From contig CP124756.1 of NCBI GenBank assembly GCA_029972225.1, positions 4,068,279-4,132,278 of the forward strand: a stretch of DNA of 64,000 nt, in the 5' to 3' direction. The DNA is from Candidatus Thiothrix putei. GTDB taxonomy: Bacteria > Pseudomonadota > Gammaproteobacteria > Thiotrichales > Thiotrichaceae. The notes below the pieces were generated by a model. It was not told where the DNA came from, searched no databases, and worked only from the letters and a program-made list of their open reading frames with translations. The position numbers were made by a program, and so were the translations under genes. Shown here piece by piece: positions 36,420 through 44,852 of the stretch. Position 1 is the stretch's first letter. Each line of letters begins with the position of its first letter.

Positions 36420-37801
36420 GAGCCACTTGCAAAATTACATTTTCAGCGTGAACCTTCCTTCATCTGAAGGAAAAAAGAAGTGTGGGCTGCCGTTTTCGGC
36501 GATAATAGAAGCATCAAAACAACCATTAAGCCCACGCTATGAATTCTACCGAACGCGCCCTGATTGCACAACGCTGGAGTTTGCTGCAAATTGAAATACT
36601 GCCTTGCTTCAATGATGCCTTTGGCACATTGACCCCCAAGCTTGAAAAGCTCATTCACGTACTGGAGCTGACGCGCATTGAAGATTTTGTGCGCTCTTTT
36701 CGTGATGGGTCTGGACGGCCAGCGACGGAGCGATCTTGGTTTGCCAATGCTTTTGTCGCCAAAAGCGTGCTCAATATTGTCAATACGCGAGCACTCATTG
36801 ACCGGCTGCAAAACGATCGCTCCCTGCGACGCATCTGCGGGTTTCCCCTGACCAAGAAACTGCCTTCCGAATCCACCTTTTCACGTGCCTTCGCTGAATT
36901 TGCTGAACAGCGTTTAGCGGAACGTGTGCATGAAACGTTGGTGAAAACGTATTTGGGCGATGCGCTGATCGGCCACCTGTGTCGGGATTCAACAGCCATT
37001 GAGGCACGTGAACGGCCTGTTGCCGAGGAAAAGCCAAAGAAAAAACAAGGGCAAACACGGATTCAGCGCCAACGGGAACAGTCACTTCAGCAAGCACTCG
37101 ATGAGATACCGGTTCAGTGTAACCGGGGGACGAAGAAGAATGCCCAAGGCTACAAGCACAGTTGGAACGGCTACAAACTGCATATCGATACCGCCGATTG
37201 TGGTGTCCCGATAGCAGCCATTCTGTCTTCCGCCTCCTTTCACGACAGCGGGGCAGCCATCCCACTCTCTCAAATCAGTGCCCAACGTGTCACCAGTCTC
37301 TACGACCTGATGGATGCGGCCTATTGCAGTGCTGATTTGCACGAATACAGCCGTCATCTGGGGCATGTCCCTCTGATTGATCACAATCCTCGCGGCGGAC
37401 AGAAAGAAGCGTTTGAACCTGCTGATGCCGAGCGTTACAAAATTCGCAGCACCGTAGAACGAACCAATGCCCGCCTGAAGGATGAATTTGGTGGTCGGAA
37501 TGTGTGGGTGCAAGGTGCGCAAAAAGTTTACAGCCACTTGATGTTTGGGATTTTGGTGTTGAGTGCTGATCAACTGATGCGTGTCTTGTTATAAAGCGAC
37601 TGGGTTTGAAAAAACACGGGAAGACTGACTGAAAAACAGGAGCAGTCGCATCGGTATGGGTGAAATTTAGCAAAAGTTACGGTAAAACTGAAAAAGCTCA
37701 GGTTTCGTTGGTCAAATTGAGTAAAAAATCGGCTGAATATGCGGCGTTCGGTCAATGCTGAAAATTGAGCAACTCAGTTTGTCGGATTTTGCAAGTCGCT
37801 C
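36420..37801 (+). mobile_element. DDE insertion sequence (family unassigned), copy 1
   Basis: 1382 bp, with ends GAGCCACTTGCAAAATTACA and, inverted, GAGCGACTTGCAAAATCCGA. The same right end begins a second copy at 63659. It interrupts vgrG. Between its right end and the following IS30 lie 18 bases matching the inner edge of the ISAzo13 terminus (AGCAGAAAAGAGGGA), a scar of an earlier element. Confidence 0.8.
36539..37594 (+). CDS. DDE transposase (IS4/IS1182-like, uncertain family)
   Basis: 351 residues. The N-terminal helical region (FGTLTPKLEKLIHVL ... LRRICGF) is followed by the catalytic core: D in CRDSTAIEARERP, D in LYDLMDAAYCS, and E in IRSTVERTNARLKDEFGG. The ~40 basic residues after the first Asp (KPKKKQGQTRIQRQRE) are typical of this kind of transposase. 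The gene appears intact and could be active. Confidence 0.8.
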   Translation: MNSTERALIAQRWSLLQIEILPCFNDAFGTLTPKLEKLIHVLELTRIEDFVRSFRDGSGRPATERSWFANAFVAKSVLNIVNTRALIDRLQNDRSLRRICGFPLTKKLPSESTFSRAFAEFAEQRLAERVHETLVKTYLGDALIGHLCRDSTAIEARERPVAEEKPKKKQGQTRIQRQREQSLQQALDEIPVQCNRGTKKNAQGYKHSWNGYKLHIDTADCGVPIAAILSSASFHDSGAAIPLSQISAQRVTSLYDLMDAAYCSADLHEYSRHLGHVPLIDHNPRGGQKEAFEPADAERYKIRSTVERTNARLKDEFGGRNVWVQGAQKVYSHLMFGILVLSADQLMRVLL

Positions 37802-37819
37802 AGCAGAAAAGAGGGAGGT

Positions 37820-38935
37820 GAATTCAAGTAATAAGTGCATAACCCACCAACTTTTCGGCCTCTATGCCGGATAGTTCTCGGAACACCTCGTAAGGTGTCT
37901 TGAACCCCAGACACTTCCTTGGTCTGTTGTTGAGTTTATGTACAGCCTCCAGTACCTGTCGGGTGGTCACGTCCAATAGCCCCATTGCTTTAGGGAAGTA
38001 TTGGCGTAACAGCCCATTGGCGTTCTCATTTTGCCCACGCTCCCACGAATGGTAGGGCTTGGCGAAATACGTTTCGCACCCAATGGCTTGGGCAACTTGC
38101 TCATGTTTGGCAAACTCTTTGCCGTTGTCGAAGGTGAGCGTGTGCACCCAATCCTTGAAGCTGTCCAGCAAGGTGATAATGCTGCTGGTTACGGCTTCTG
38201 CGGTCTTGTTTGCCACTGGAAAAGCTAGGCGTAGCTTGGATTTGCGTTCATCCAGTGTCACCAGTGCGCCTTGGTGTCCCTTGCCGATCATGGTGTCGGC
38301 TTCCCAGTCACCGAGCCGTTCACGCTGGTTGGCTACCGCTGGGCGTTCGTCAATGTCCACTCGGTTGGGGATGCCTTTGACGCTGCCCGTTTTACTGCCG
38401 TAACGCTGGCGGTATTTCTTCGTATGGCGGCGCAGGTTCAGGTACAGCTTGCCGCCCGCACGCTTGTCCCTGAGTACATGCTGGTAGATGGCTTCATGGC
38501 AAATAGTCGTTTTGCCTTCCGCTTTCAGTCGACCGCTGATCTGCTCAGGACTCCATTGTTGTTCCAGCAGCGTATCAATGCTGACCGCCAGTTCCGGGGT
38601 CAACTTGACCGCTTTGGGCTTGTCCGCATGGCGTTGTTGCGCTTTGGTGTGCGCTTGCTTGTGCCGATAGCCGCGTTGCCCTCGGTTGCGGGTCAGTTCA
38701 CGACTGATCGTCGATTGACTGCGCCCCAAGGTTAACGCGATTGTTGCCGTCGATTCCTTCATCTTGTGCCGGGTTTCGATATAATGCCTCTCCTCAGAGG
38801 TAAGGTGTGTGTAAGCCATGAAGCTCTCCTGTCAGTGGTTTTTCGGGATGCTTTTTACCACATTTTGCCTCTGACCTGATAAGGAAAATCGCATCCCGTC
38901 TTGATTAACAGGCTATGCACTTATGATACGAATTC
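37820..38935 (-). mobile_element. IS30-family element, complete
   Basis: About 1.1 kb with inverted terminal repeats GAATTCAAGTAATAAGTGCATAA (left) and GAATTCGTATCATAAGTGCATAG (right, inverted). The exact ends could extend by two or three bases (GGT/GCC). It interrupts the 5' part of an nqrF gene on its right side. Confidence 0.85.
37824..38819 (-). CDS. IS30 transposase
   Basis: 331 residues, full length. The N-terminal helix-turn-helix (MAYTHLTSEERHYIE; RSQSTISREL) is followed by a DDE core: D in LGDWEADTMIGK, D in LTFDNGKEFAKHE, and E in YFAKPYHSWERGQNENANG. The ATG follows a GACAGGAGAG ribosome-binding site. The first ~198 residues match the truncated copy at 21869 almost exactly. Confidence 0.93.
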   Translation of the reverse strand: MAYTHLTSEERHYIETRHKMKESTATIALTLGRSQSTISRELTRNRGQRGYRHKQAHTKAQQRHADKPKAVKLTPELAVSIDTLLEQQWSPEQISGRLKAEGKTTICHEAIYQHVLRDKRAGGKLYLNLRRHTKKYRQRYGSKTGSVKGIPNRVDIDERPAVANQRERLGDWEADTMIGKGHQGALVTLDERKSKLRLAFPVANKTAEAVTSSIITLLDSFKDWVHTLTFDNGKEFAKHEQVAQAIGCETYFAKPYHSWERGQNENANGLLRQYFPKAMGLLDVTTRQVLEAVHKLNNRPRKCLGFKTPYEVFRELSGIEAEKLVGYALIT

Positions 38936-39162
38936 GCCCATCACTGTTGAGATCGGAACCGCAGCCTGAAGATAATTGGACGGGATACGTCGGATTTATT
39001 CACGATGTACTTTATAAAAATTATTTGAAAGATCATGCTGCACCAGAAGAGTGCGAATATTATTTGTGTGGGCCACCGATGATGAATGCCGCTGTCGTCA
39101 GAATGTTATTGGATATTGGCGTAGAGCGCGAAAACATTTTGTTGGATGATTTTGGCGGTTAA
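38936..39162 (+). pseudogene. nqrF: Na+-NQR subunit F, C-terminal stub
   Basis: The last ~65 residues match the C-terminus of Nqr[17 protein letters not shown], then [14 protein letters not shown], ending [10 protein letters not shown]. NqrF is the NADH- and FAD-binding entry subunit of the sodium-pumping NADH:quinone oxidoreductase. The 2Fe-2S and most of the FAD domain are lost at the IS30 boundary, and no other nqr genes are in the window. An intact operon may lie elsewhere. Confidence 0.85.
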
Positions 39163-39218
39163 TGCTATTTACTGAATAGCATTAGTGTGAGTTAAGTTGT
39201 TGATTGGTATGTAAAGAG

Positions 39219-39273
39219 CGGGGTGGACATCCACCCCGAACCGCTAGGAGGAAATGGGTTAGTTGCCTAACCC
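39219..39273 (+). other. Two hairpins and a two-codon mini-ORF
   Basis: Downstream of the nqrF stub are a hairpin CGGGGTGGA/TCCACCCCG (39219-39238) without a T-run, and a second hairpin GGGTTAG-TTGC-CTAACCC (39256-39273). Between them AGGAGG (39246-39251) is placed correctly ahead of ATG GGT TAG (39254-39262), a two-codon frame whose second codon and stop form the left arm of the second hairpin. The purpose is unknown. Apart from the 24-residue frame at 39367, the 39163-39469 gap holds nothing else I recognise. Confidence 0.4.
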
Positions 39274-39366
39274 AAGGTAATAGTAGCGTAAAATTCGCGA
39301 ACGTGAAATGTTTTTGCGGTGCAGCATGATAATATTCGGAATTACTAAGATTAACGGTAAGTAATT

Positions 39367-39441
39367 ATGAAAATTTTCCTATTAACGTTTCTTATTTTTG
39401 GATTGGCAATTATTGGTTTGGCTTTGGGCTGGATATTTTAA
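39367..39441 (+). CDS. 24-residue membrane peptide, possible nqrM stub
   Basis: ATG 39367 to TAA 39441 encodes one hydrophobic segment: FLLTFLIFGLAIIGLALGW. The sequence and position, directly downstream of nqrF, resemble the N-terminal membrane span of NqrM, the Na+-NQR iron-delivery factor. The cysteine-rich part that normally follows is absent. It may be the remains of nqrM or a genuine small membrane peptide. No strong ribosome-binding site is visible. Confidence 0.35.
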   Translation: MKIFLLTFLIFGLAIIGLALGWIF

Positions 39442-39560
39442 AATCTTGAATAAGCTGGAGGAGTCCATCATGGCGGATGTTTCATTGTCGGTGCGTCATT
39501 ACATGTCAAACCGCCTCGCGACCTTGTATGAAAAGCAGGATATTCGTGAAGCCGTGAAGG

Positions 39561-41026
39561 GGGTGTGAACAAAAGTGCGGTAAACCTCATGCCGCCTCAG
39601 CGGTGTTTCGCCAATAATGCTTCCATTGCTGGTTTCCCCGCATGACCCTCAACGCCAACATATCCGCCGCATTATCACTTTTCCACCATGCCCCCGATTT
39701 TTTTAAGCGTTGCTGGATGATGTAACGGTGTGCACTTTCTATTTCGCCCGACCCCACGGGCAATCCGAGGGATTTTGCTGTCGGGTAATCCAGTTGCTCA
39801 ATGCGGTTGCTCAGGTAACGGTGACAAGCTCGTACTGGGGCGTTACTGTCTTCTACCGTTTCTGCTTCGAGGAAAGGTTTCAGTGTGTCGATGACCGCTT
39901 GAGCTTGACCATCCTGTAGGGCTTTTTTCTGTTTGGCAAACCATTTATCCTTGTCCTTGAGGCATGAACAGCTTGCGGATGCTGCTGATAGGTATTCACA
40001 AACATGATAAAAATCAATCAGGTAATGTCCTTGTGTGCCAAATTGTTCATCCACTTGACGGTTGATCCAGCTTGCCCCATCACCCACCGCATGGAGGAAC
40101 GTGCTTTTTCCAAATCCAGCACGGCAGGCGGTGTCGAATAAGATTTTTCCAGCATCTTCTACCGTGCCACCGAATATTGCGCCAAACGTTGGCGTAGCAC
40201 TGCCTTTGGCGTGGGCAAGACACAGGCGGGCTTCTTTCCAGCTTTCCTTTTTGCCTTTGCGCTTGTCGGGGGCTGTTTCGTCAATCTCGACGATGGGGAT
40301 CATGCTGCCGTCCATTTCGGCAATGACATAGGCTTTTCCCAACGTGCTTGGATAGTCTTTTATCAACACTTGGGATTCATGGATGCGTTTGGCGTGACCT
40401 TCGGTGATGTGTCGGATGCTGCTGGATGCCAGCCGTATCCCGTAATGTTCTTCTAATTTATCAGGCACTTGAGCAAATGAACAGTCCGCCCCAAAGTCCG
40501 TCACCGCCCGTTGCAGCGGGAGCGAACAGCCTCGGCAAACAACCTCGGCACTCTGGCTAAAGGGGCGGACACGCTTGCCGGGAATCCGGTAGACCGGTTC
40601 GCTTATGTGGATTTTTCCGTAGGTCGTGTGCCAATGACAGTTTTTTTTCCACTCTTTACATACTTCCCAATGCCTTCTTCACAGGCTGGGGCTGTGCATT
40701 TTTCTACACGTTTGTTTGCCCATGCAGTGATCGCATCATTTCCCATTTGGCGCAGTTCTTCTATCACCCGCTGTTCGGCGTCTGCTGCTTTGATAATGTC
40801 ATCACCGGCATTTTCAACCACCTCGATTAGCCCTTCCATCCGAGCTTTTAATGCGGGGTTGCGGTTCAAGGCTTCTAAAAGTTTTTGGTCGCGGGAGCTA
40901 ACTGTCAACATGGGAAAGTCCTTTTTCTCTGGTTTTAGGGGATGCCATCTTAGTCTACAGGACACCGCACTTTTGTTCACACCCTGCCATCTTAGTCTAC
41001 AGGACACCGCACTTTTGTTCACACCC
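39561..41026 (-). mobile_element. ISKra4-family element, copy B, with duplicated right terminus
   Basis: Its body is the same as copy A. The left flank GCCGTGAAGG (39551-39560) is repeated on the right (41027-41036), a 9-10 bp target duplication. The right terminus is present twice: a 42-bp unit TGCCATCTTAG...CACACCC occurs at 40943-40984 and again at 40985-41026, so this copy has two potential right ends. Confidence 0.9.
39587..40911 (-). CDS. ISKra4 transposase, copy B (-1 frameshift)
   Basis: Identical in both translated frames to copy A: the N-terminal frame starts at ATG 40911 and the catalytic frame ends at 39587. They are joined by a -1 shift at the T run 40612-40616. Both copies keep the shift, so it is not random decay. 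Confidence 0.8.
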
Positions 41027-41366
41027 GCCGTGAAGGTGTTTACCGAGCGCAATCTGTTCGGTGGTGCGGTGCTGGATAACTTGGGCAATCTGATCGGCAT
41101 TTTGTCGGTCACTGACTGCATTGATGTGGCATTGCGTTCTGGCTACCATTCCGGCTGGCGCGGTACGGTGGGTGAACGGATGTCACGGGATGTGCGCACC
41201 GTGGATGCGGAAGACAGCATTCTCGATGTGGCAAAAATGTTCATGGATGACCATTACCGCCGTTACCCGGTGGTGGATGATAACCGCGTGGTGGGCGTGA
41301 TCACGCGCTTGGATGTGCTGAAAGCCCTACGCACCATTGGTGATTCGGGCTTTCCGGTGTAAGCAC

Positions 41367-41930
41367 CTAGGCGGCTGGGGTTTTGCGCACCAATAACCAT
41401 GCCACCAAGCCGCCCGCGATACCACCAAGTAAATGCCCATCCCACGATACGCCGGATTGCCAAGGCAAGATGCCCGTGAGCAAGGTCGTACCGTAAGTAA
41501 AGGCCACAAAGACGCTGACAAGCAGCGGCACTACACGCCGTTCCAATGCGCCAGATACGATTAAAAACACCGCTAACCCAAACACCAGCCCGCTTGCGCC
41601 AATGTGCAGCGAATGCCCGCGCCCAAACAGCCACAACAATACCCCGCCCACGACCGCCACCAATGCCACTGCCGCACGTGAATCGGTGCGCGAACCCGCG
41701 AGTAAGGTCAGCAATACCGCCAGCGGCACGGTGTTGTTCAGCAAATGCGTGAAGTTGGAATGCAGAAACGGCATGGTGACAATGCCGATCAAGCCGCCAA
41801 AATCACGCGGAATCAGCCCCAAGCGTTCCAGTGGCAGGATGCGATCCAACAGAAATACGCCCCACATGGTGGCGAGAAACAGGAGAACCAGCGGTAATTC
41901 TTCGCGGATACGGTGGATGTGGCTTTTCAT
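41367..41930 (-). CDS. Rhomboid family intramembrane serine protease
   Basis: 187 residues with six predicted membrane spans. Catalytic features are complete: N in the H-S-N-F-T-H-L-L-N-N loop, the nucleophile Ser in I-G-A-S-G-L-V-F-G, and His in W-D-G-H-L-L-G-G-I-A-G-G. It cleaves transmembrane segments in the inner membrane; the substrate is unknown. Its start overlaps the end of the DUF1415 gene by 4 bases, indicating coupled translation. Confidence 0.88.
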   Translation of the reverse strand: MKSHIHRIREELPLVLLFLATMWGVFLLDRILPLERLGLIPRDFGGLIGIVTMPFLHSNFTHLLNNTVPLAVLLTLLAGSRTDSRAAVALVAVVGGVLLWLFGRGHSLHIGASGLVFGLAVFLIVSGALERRVVPLLVSVFVAFTYGTTLLTGILPWQSGVSWDGHLLGGIAGGLVAWLLVRKTPAA

Positions 41931-42499
41931 TCAGGCTCTTTTTTGGTTTGCAGACAGGTTTCCAACACCTGACGGTGGTGTGCCGTTCCCAGCGCGTTCA
42001 TGGTTTCAATATTGCGTTCAGGAATGGCATCGACATCAGGATAACTGTCAACGGCTTGCGCCAGGCTGTCTTCGCGGATTAAGTGCAGCATTGGCCAGGG
42101 TGAGCGGTTGGTGTAGTTTTCTGCGTCGTTCGGGCGCGTGCCGTCAAACTGGTAATCAGGGTGGAAGCTGGCGACCTGAAATTCACCTTCAAAGCCGCCG
42201 TCTTCCAGCAGTGCGTCGACCAGATCGAGGAAGTCGTTGTAATCGAGGAAATCCTCCAGCGTGCCGGGGTGAATCAACAAGGTGGTTTCGACTTCACTCA
42301 CCGGTGTGGCGCGGAGTTGTTCGAGTTCGTATTGCAAGTCTTCCAGCAAAAATTCAGGGCGGGCGGAATCAGTCACTACGTAGCGGATTTGCCCGCCTTT
42401 GAACGGCTTGTGCGCAAACGGACACAGGTTGTGCTTGAGGACAACGTTTTCCAGCCAGCAACGGGTTTGGGCGATGTAAGTGGCGTTAGAATGTTTCAT
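41927..42499 (-). CDS. DUF1415 family protein
   Basis: 190 residues. The family signature W-L-E-N-V-V-x-x-H-N-L-C-P-F-A is near residue 15-29, followed by D-Y-N-D-F-L-D and a C-terminal N-R-S-P-W-P-M-L-H-L-I-R-E. The conserved Cys and His suggest a metal or redox role but none is established. Cytoplasmic. It sits between an FKBP-like gene and a rhomboid gene, all on the minus strand with 3-4 base spacing or overlap, so they form one operon. Confidence 0.85.
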   Translation of the reverse strand: MKHSNATYIAQTRCWLENVVLKHNLCPFAHKPFKGGQIRYVVTDSARPEFLLEDLQYELEQLRATPVSEVETTLLIHPGTLEDFLDYNDFLDLVDALLEDGGFEGEFQVASFHPDYQFDGTRPNDAENYTNRSPWPMLHLIREDSLAQAVDSYPDVDAIPERNIETMNALGTAHHRQVLETCLQTKKEPE

Positions 42500-42502
42500 G
42501 GC

Positions 42503-42940
42503 TTAGGCTTCCAAAATGTCGAGGATTTCCAGTTCAAAGGTGATGTTATGCCCAGCCAGTGGATGGTTGAAATCGACGACCACACTGTCAGCAAGGATGT
42601 CGCGCACCTTGCCGGGGATTTCTTGCCCTGACGGTAGCGCAAAGCTGATGATTTGCCCGACGTTTAGTTGCCAATCGGCGGGGAATTCATCGCGTGCCAA
42701 GGTTTGGATGGCATCAGGGTCGGGATACCCAAAGGCTTGATCCGCCATAATAATCAGGCGGATGGGTTCGCCTTGTGGCAGACCGATCAGGGCGTTTTCG
42801 ATATTGGGGTGAAGCTCGCCTTGACCCAGTTGCAAGATGTCACCGGCGGGGTCTTCGCTGGCTTCTACCTGGTGTCCGTCGGCGAGGAATAGTTGGTAAA
42901 GCCAGCGGATGCGGCTATTGGCTTCTACGGTTTTACTCAT
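42503..42940 (-). CDS. FKBP-type peptidyl-prolyl isomerase, SlpA/SlyD-like
   Basis: 145 residues from ATG 42940; the longer frame to 42994 is unlikely. The split FKBP fold is visible: V-E-A-N-S-R-I-R-W at the start, an inserted flap (LSFALPSG-like region about 90-110), and the ending V-V-D-F-N-H-P-L-A-G-H-N-I-T-F-E-L-E-I, which is diagnostic for SlyD/SlpA. It acts as a cytoplasmic chaperone and prolyl isomerase. It has no His-rich tail, so it is closer to SlpA (FkpB). Confidence 0.88.
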   Translation of the reverse strand: MSKTVEANSRIRWLYQLFLADGHQVEASEDPAGDILQLGQGELHPNIENALIGLPQGEPIRLIIMADQAFGYPDPDAIQTLARDEFPADWQLNVGQIISFALPSGQEIPGKVRDILADSVVVDFNHPLAGHNITFELEILDILEA

Positions 42941-42983
42941 GGTGATGGCGCTTACTGCTGGGAAAACACTGAGGATACCAGAG

Positions 42984-43322
42984 CTATCCAGCAAGCGGCA
43001 TCAGATAGCGTACATTCACGTAACAAGGGGTGTGAATGGTGTCGCGTGGGTAGACGTGCAGCCAGTACTCTTCACCGTGTTGCTCCATACTTCCCTGTAG
43101 TGATACTAGATTGACCTGTTGATGCTTGCGCAGGGGCGTGACGACCGGAGAACCTGCATCGGCTAGTTGGTGACAGGTAACGGAATCCGTGTCTGTTTGC
43201 ACGGCATAGACGGTAGCAACTATCCGTGTGATGGGTAATGTTATGGTTGCTGTATGTATTTTCTGCCCACACCCGCTGAGTAATGCAGCGATGAGCAGAC
43301 CTCCATAATAATAATGCTTCAT
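42984..43322 (-). CDS. Small lipoprotein of unknown function
   Basis: 112 residues from ATG 43322. The N-terminus is a lipoprotein signal with lipobox L-S-G-C at residues 13-16 (GLLIAALLSGCG). The mature part contains two further Cys (V-T-C-H-Q-L and T-P-C-Y-V-N-V) and ends in Y-L-M-P-L-A-G. No family was recognised. It is probably anchored in the outer membrane. It is 43 bases upstream of the FKBP gene on the same strand, and divergent from purD. Confidence 0.7.
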   Translation of the reverse strand: MKHYYYGGLLIAALLSGCGQKIHTATITLPITRIVATVYAVQTDTDSVTCHQLADAGSPVVTPLRKHQQVNLVSLQGSMEQHGEEYWLHVYPRDTIHTPCYVNVRYLMPLAG

Positions 43323-43440
43323 ACCCGGATATTCCTTTATTCTCGGCCTCAACTTGAGTGATTAAACGCATGAACGCTTGAAACGGCTACCTAATCCCGC
43401 TTTAATGGTGCGTTTTTCAGGATGCAACGGGAGTAACGCA

Positions 43441-44724
43441 ATGAAAGTACTGGTAGTAGGCGGCGGCGGGCGTGAACATGCGCTGGCATGGAAGATTGCA
43501 CAATCCGGGCGGGTAAGCGAGGTGCTGGTTGCTCCCGGTAATGCGGGTACGGCGTTGGAGCCGAACATGCGCAATGTACCGATTGCGGCGGAAGACGTGG
43601 ATGCCTTGTTGCAATACGCGCAAACCCACTCTATTGATTTAACTGTTGTTGGCCCTGAAGCACCGTTGTCAAAAGGCATTGTGGATAAATTCCGTGCAGC
43701 AGGTTTGCGTTGTTTTGGCCCGACCCAGCAAGCGGCGCAATTGGAATCGTCGAAAGCCTTTGCCAAGGATTTTCTGGCGCGGCATCACATTGCCACTGCC
43801 GAATACGCGAATTTTACCGAGATTGAACCGGCGATTGCCTACATCCGCAAAATGGGTGCGCCGATTGTGGTGAAAGCGGACGGCTTGGCGGCGGGCAAGG
43901 GCGTGATTCTGGCGCAAACTGAGGACGAGGCGATTGCAGCAGTGCAGGATATGTTGGCAGGCAATGCCTTTGGTGCGGCGGGTAGTCGCGTGGTGATCGA
44001 GGAGTTTTTGCTGGGCGAAGAGGCCAGTTTCATCGTGATGGTGGATGGCGAACACGTGCTGGCAATGGCAAGTTCACAAGACCACAAAGCCCGCGACAAC
44101 GGCGATAAAGGCCCGAATACTGGCGGTATGGGTGCGTATTCCCCCGCGCCCGTTGTTACCCCAGCGATGCACGAGCGCATTATGCAGGAAGTGATTTATC
44201 CCACCGTGCGCGGCATGGCGGCGGATGGCATTCCCTACACCGGCTTTTTGTACGCGGGTGTGATGATTAATGCGCAAGGTGTGCCGAAAGTGCTGGAATT
44301 CAATTGTCGCTTTGGCGACCCCGAAACCCAGCCGATTATGGTGCGCTTGCAGTCCGATTTCGTCGGTTTGCTGGAAGCCGCGTTGGAGGGGCGCTTGGAT
44401 AAAGTGACCGCTGAGTGGGATAGCCGTGCCTCATTGGGCGTGGTGCTGGCGGCAGGCGGCTACCCGGATGCTTATGCAAAAGGCGCGGTGATTCATGGTT
44501 TGGATAATGCCGCAATGCTTGAGGGTAAAATCTTTCATGCCGGAACCGCCGTTCAGGATGGCAAGGTTGTCACCCAAGGCGGGCGTGTCTTGTGTGCCGT
44601 GGGCTTAGGCAACTCTGTCACCGAAGCGCAGGCAGCGGCTTATCAGCTAGTGCAGGCCATCACTTGGCAGGACGTGTATTACCGTACCGATATTGGGCAT
44701 CGGGCGGTGGTAAGGGAGGTTTGA
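43441..44724 (+). CDS. purD: Phosphoribosylamine-glycine ligase
   Basis: 427 residues from ATG 43441, with GGGAG upstream; the longer frame from 43378 is rejected. It starts MKVLVVGGGGREHALAWK. The ATP-grasp core has V-V-K-A-D-G-L-A-A-G-K-G-V, S-S-Q-D-H-K-A-R-D-N-G-D-K-G-P-N-T-G-G-M-G-A-Y and N-C-R-F-G-D-P-E-T-Q. It makes glycinamide ribonucleotide from phosphoribosylamine and glycine in purine synthesis. In many gammaproteobacteria purH precedes it; here it stands alone, followed by topA. Confidence 0.96.
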   Translation: MKVLVVGGGGREHALAWKIAQSGRVSEVLVAPGNAGTALEPNMRNVPIAAEDVDALLQYAQTHSIDLTVVGPEAPLSKGIVDKFRAAGLRCFGPTQQAAQLESSKAFAKDFLARHHIATAEYANFTEIEPAIAYIRKMGAPIVVKADGLAAGKGVILAQTEDEAIAAVQDMLAGNAFGAAGSRVVIEEFLLGEEASFIVMVDGEHVLAMASSQDHKARDNGDKGPNTGGMGAYSPAPVVTPAMHERIMQEVIYPTVRGMAADGIPYTGFLYAGVMINAQGVPKVLEFNCRFGDPETQPIMVRLQSDFVGLLEAALEGRLDKVTAEWDSRASLGVVLAAGGYPDAYAKGAVIHGLDNAAMLEGKIFHAGTAVQDGKVVTQGGRVLCAVGLGNSVTEAQAAAYQLVQAITWQDVYYRTDIGHRAVVREV

Positions 44725-44852
44725 GGGGGGACAGATTCCCACTGATTTCACTTAGATTGCTTGCAAAACTTTACTTTCCCCCCGGTTACAAGCATAAAAT
44801 GCCGCCTTGTGACTAATTGAAACACGGGCAGTAGCGCCTTGAAGCATAAAAA

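Larger units (their letters stand above)
39470..41362 (+). pseudogene. Two-CBS-domain protein interrupted by ISKra4
   Basis: ATG 39470 is preceded by GGAGGAG. Removing ISKra4 copy B and one target duplicate (GCCGTGAAGG) restores a 138-residue frame with two CBS domains: the first from V-R-H-Y-M-S-N to L-S-V-T-D-C-I, the second from V-G-E-R-M-S-R-D to V-G-V-I-T-R-L-D-V-L-K-A-L. Tandem CBS domains bind adenine nucleotides and regulate partner proteins. The insertion after codon 30 abolishes the product. A shortened protein from an internal start could in principle make the second domain only. Confidence 0.88.

Noticed and set aside
37801..37819. 18-base match to the ISAzo13 edge as an independent element
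   Set aside because: Too short to annotate as a feature; noted only as a scar.
38936..39020. nqrF stub as a functional short protein
   Set aside because: No ribosome-binding site; the first residues derive from the IS30 terminus.
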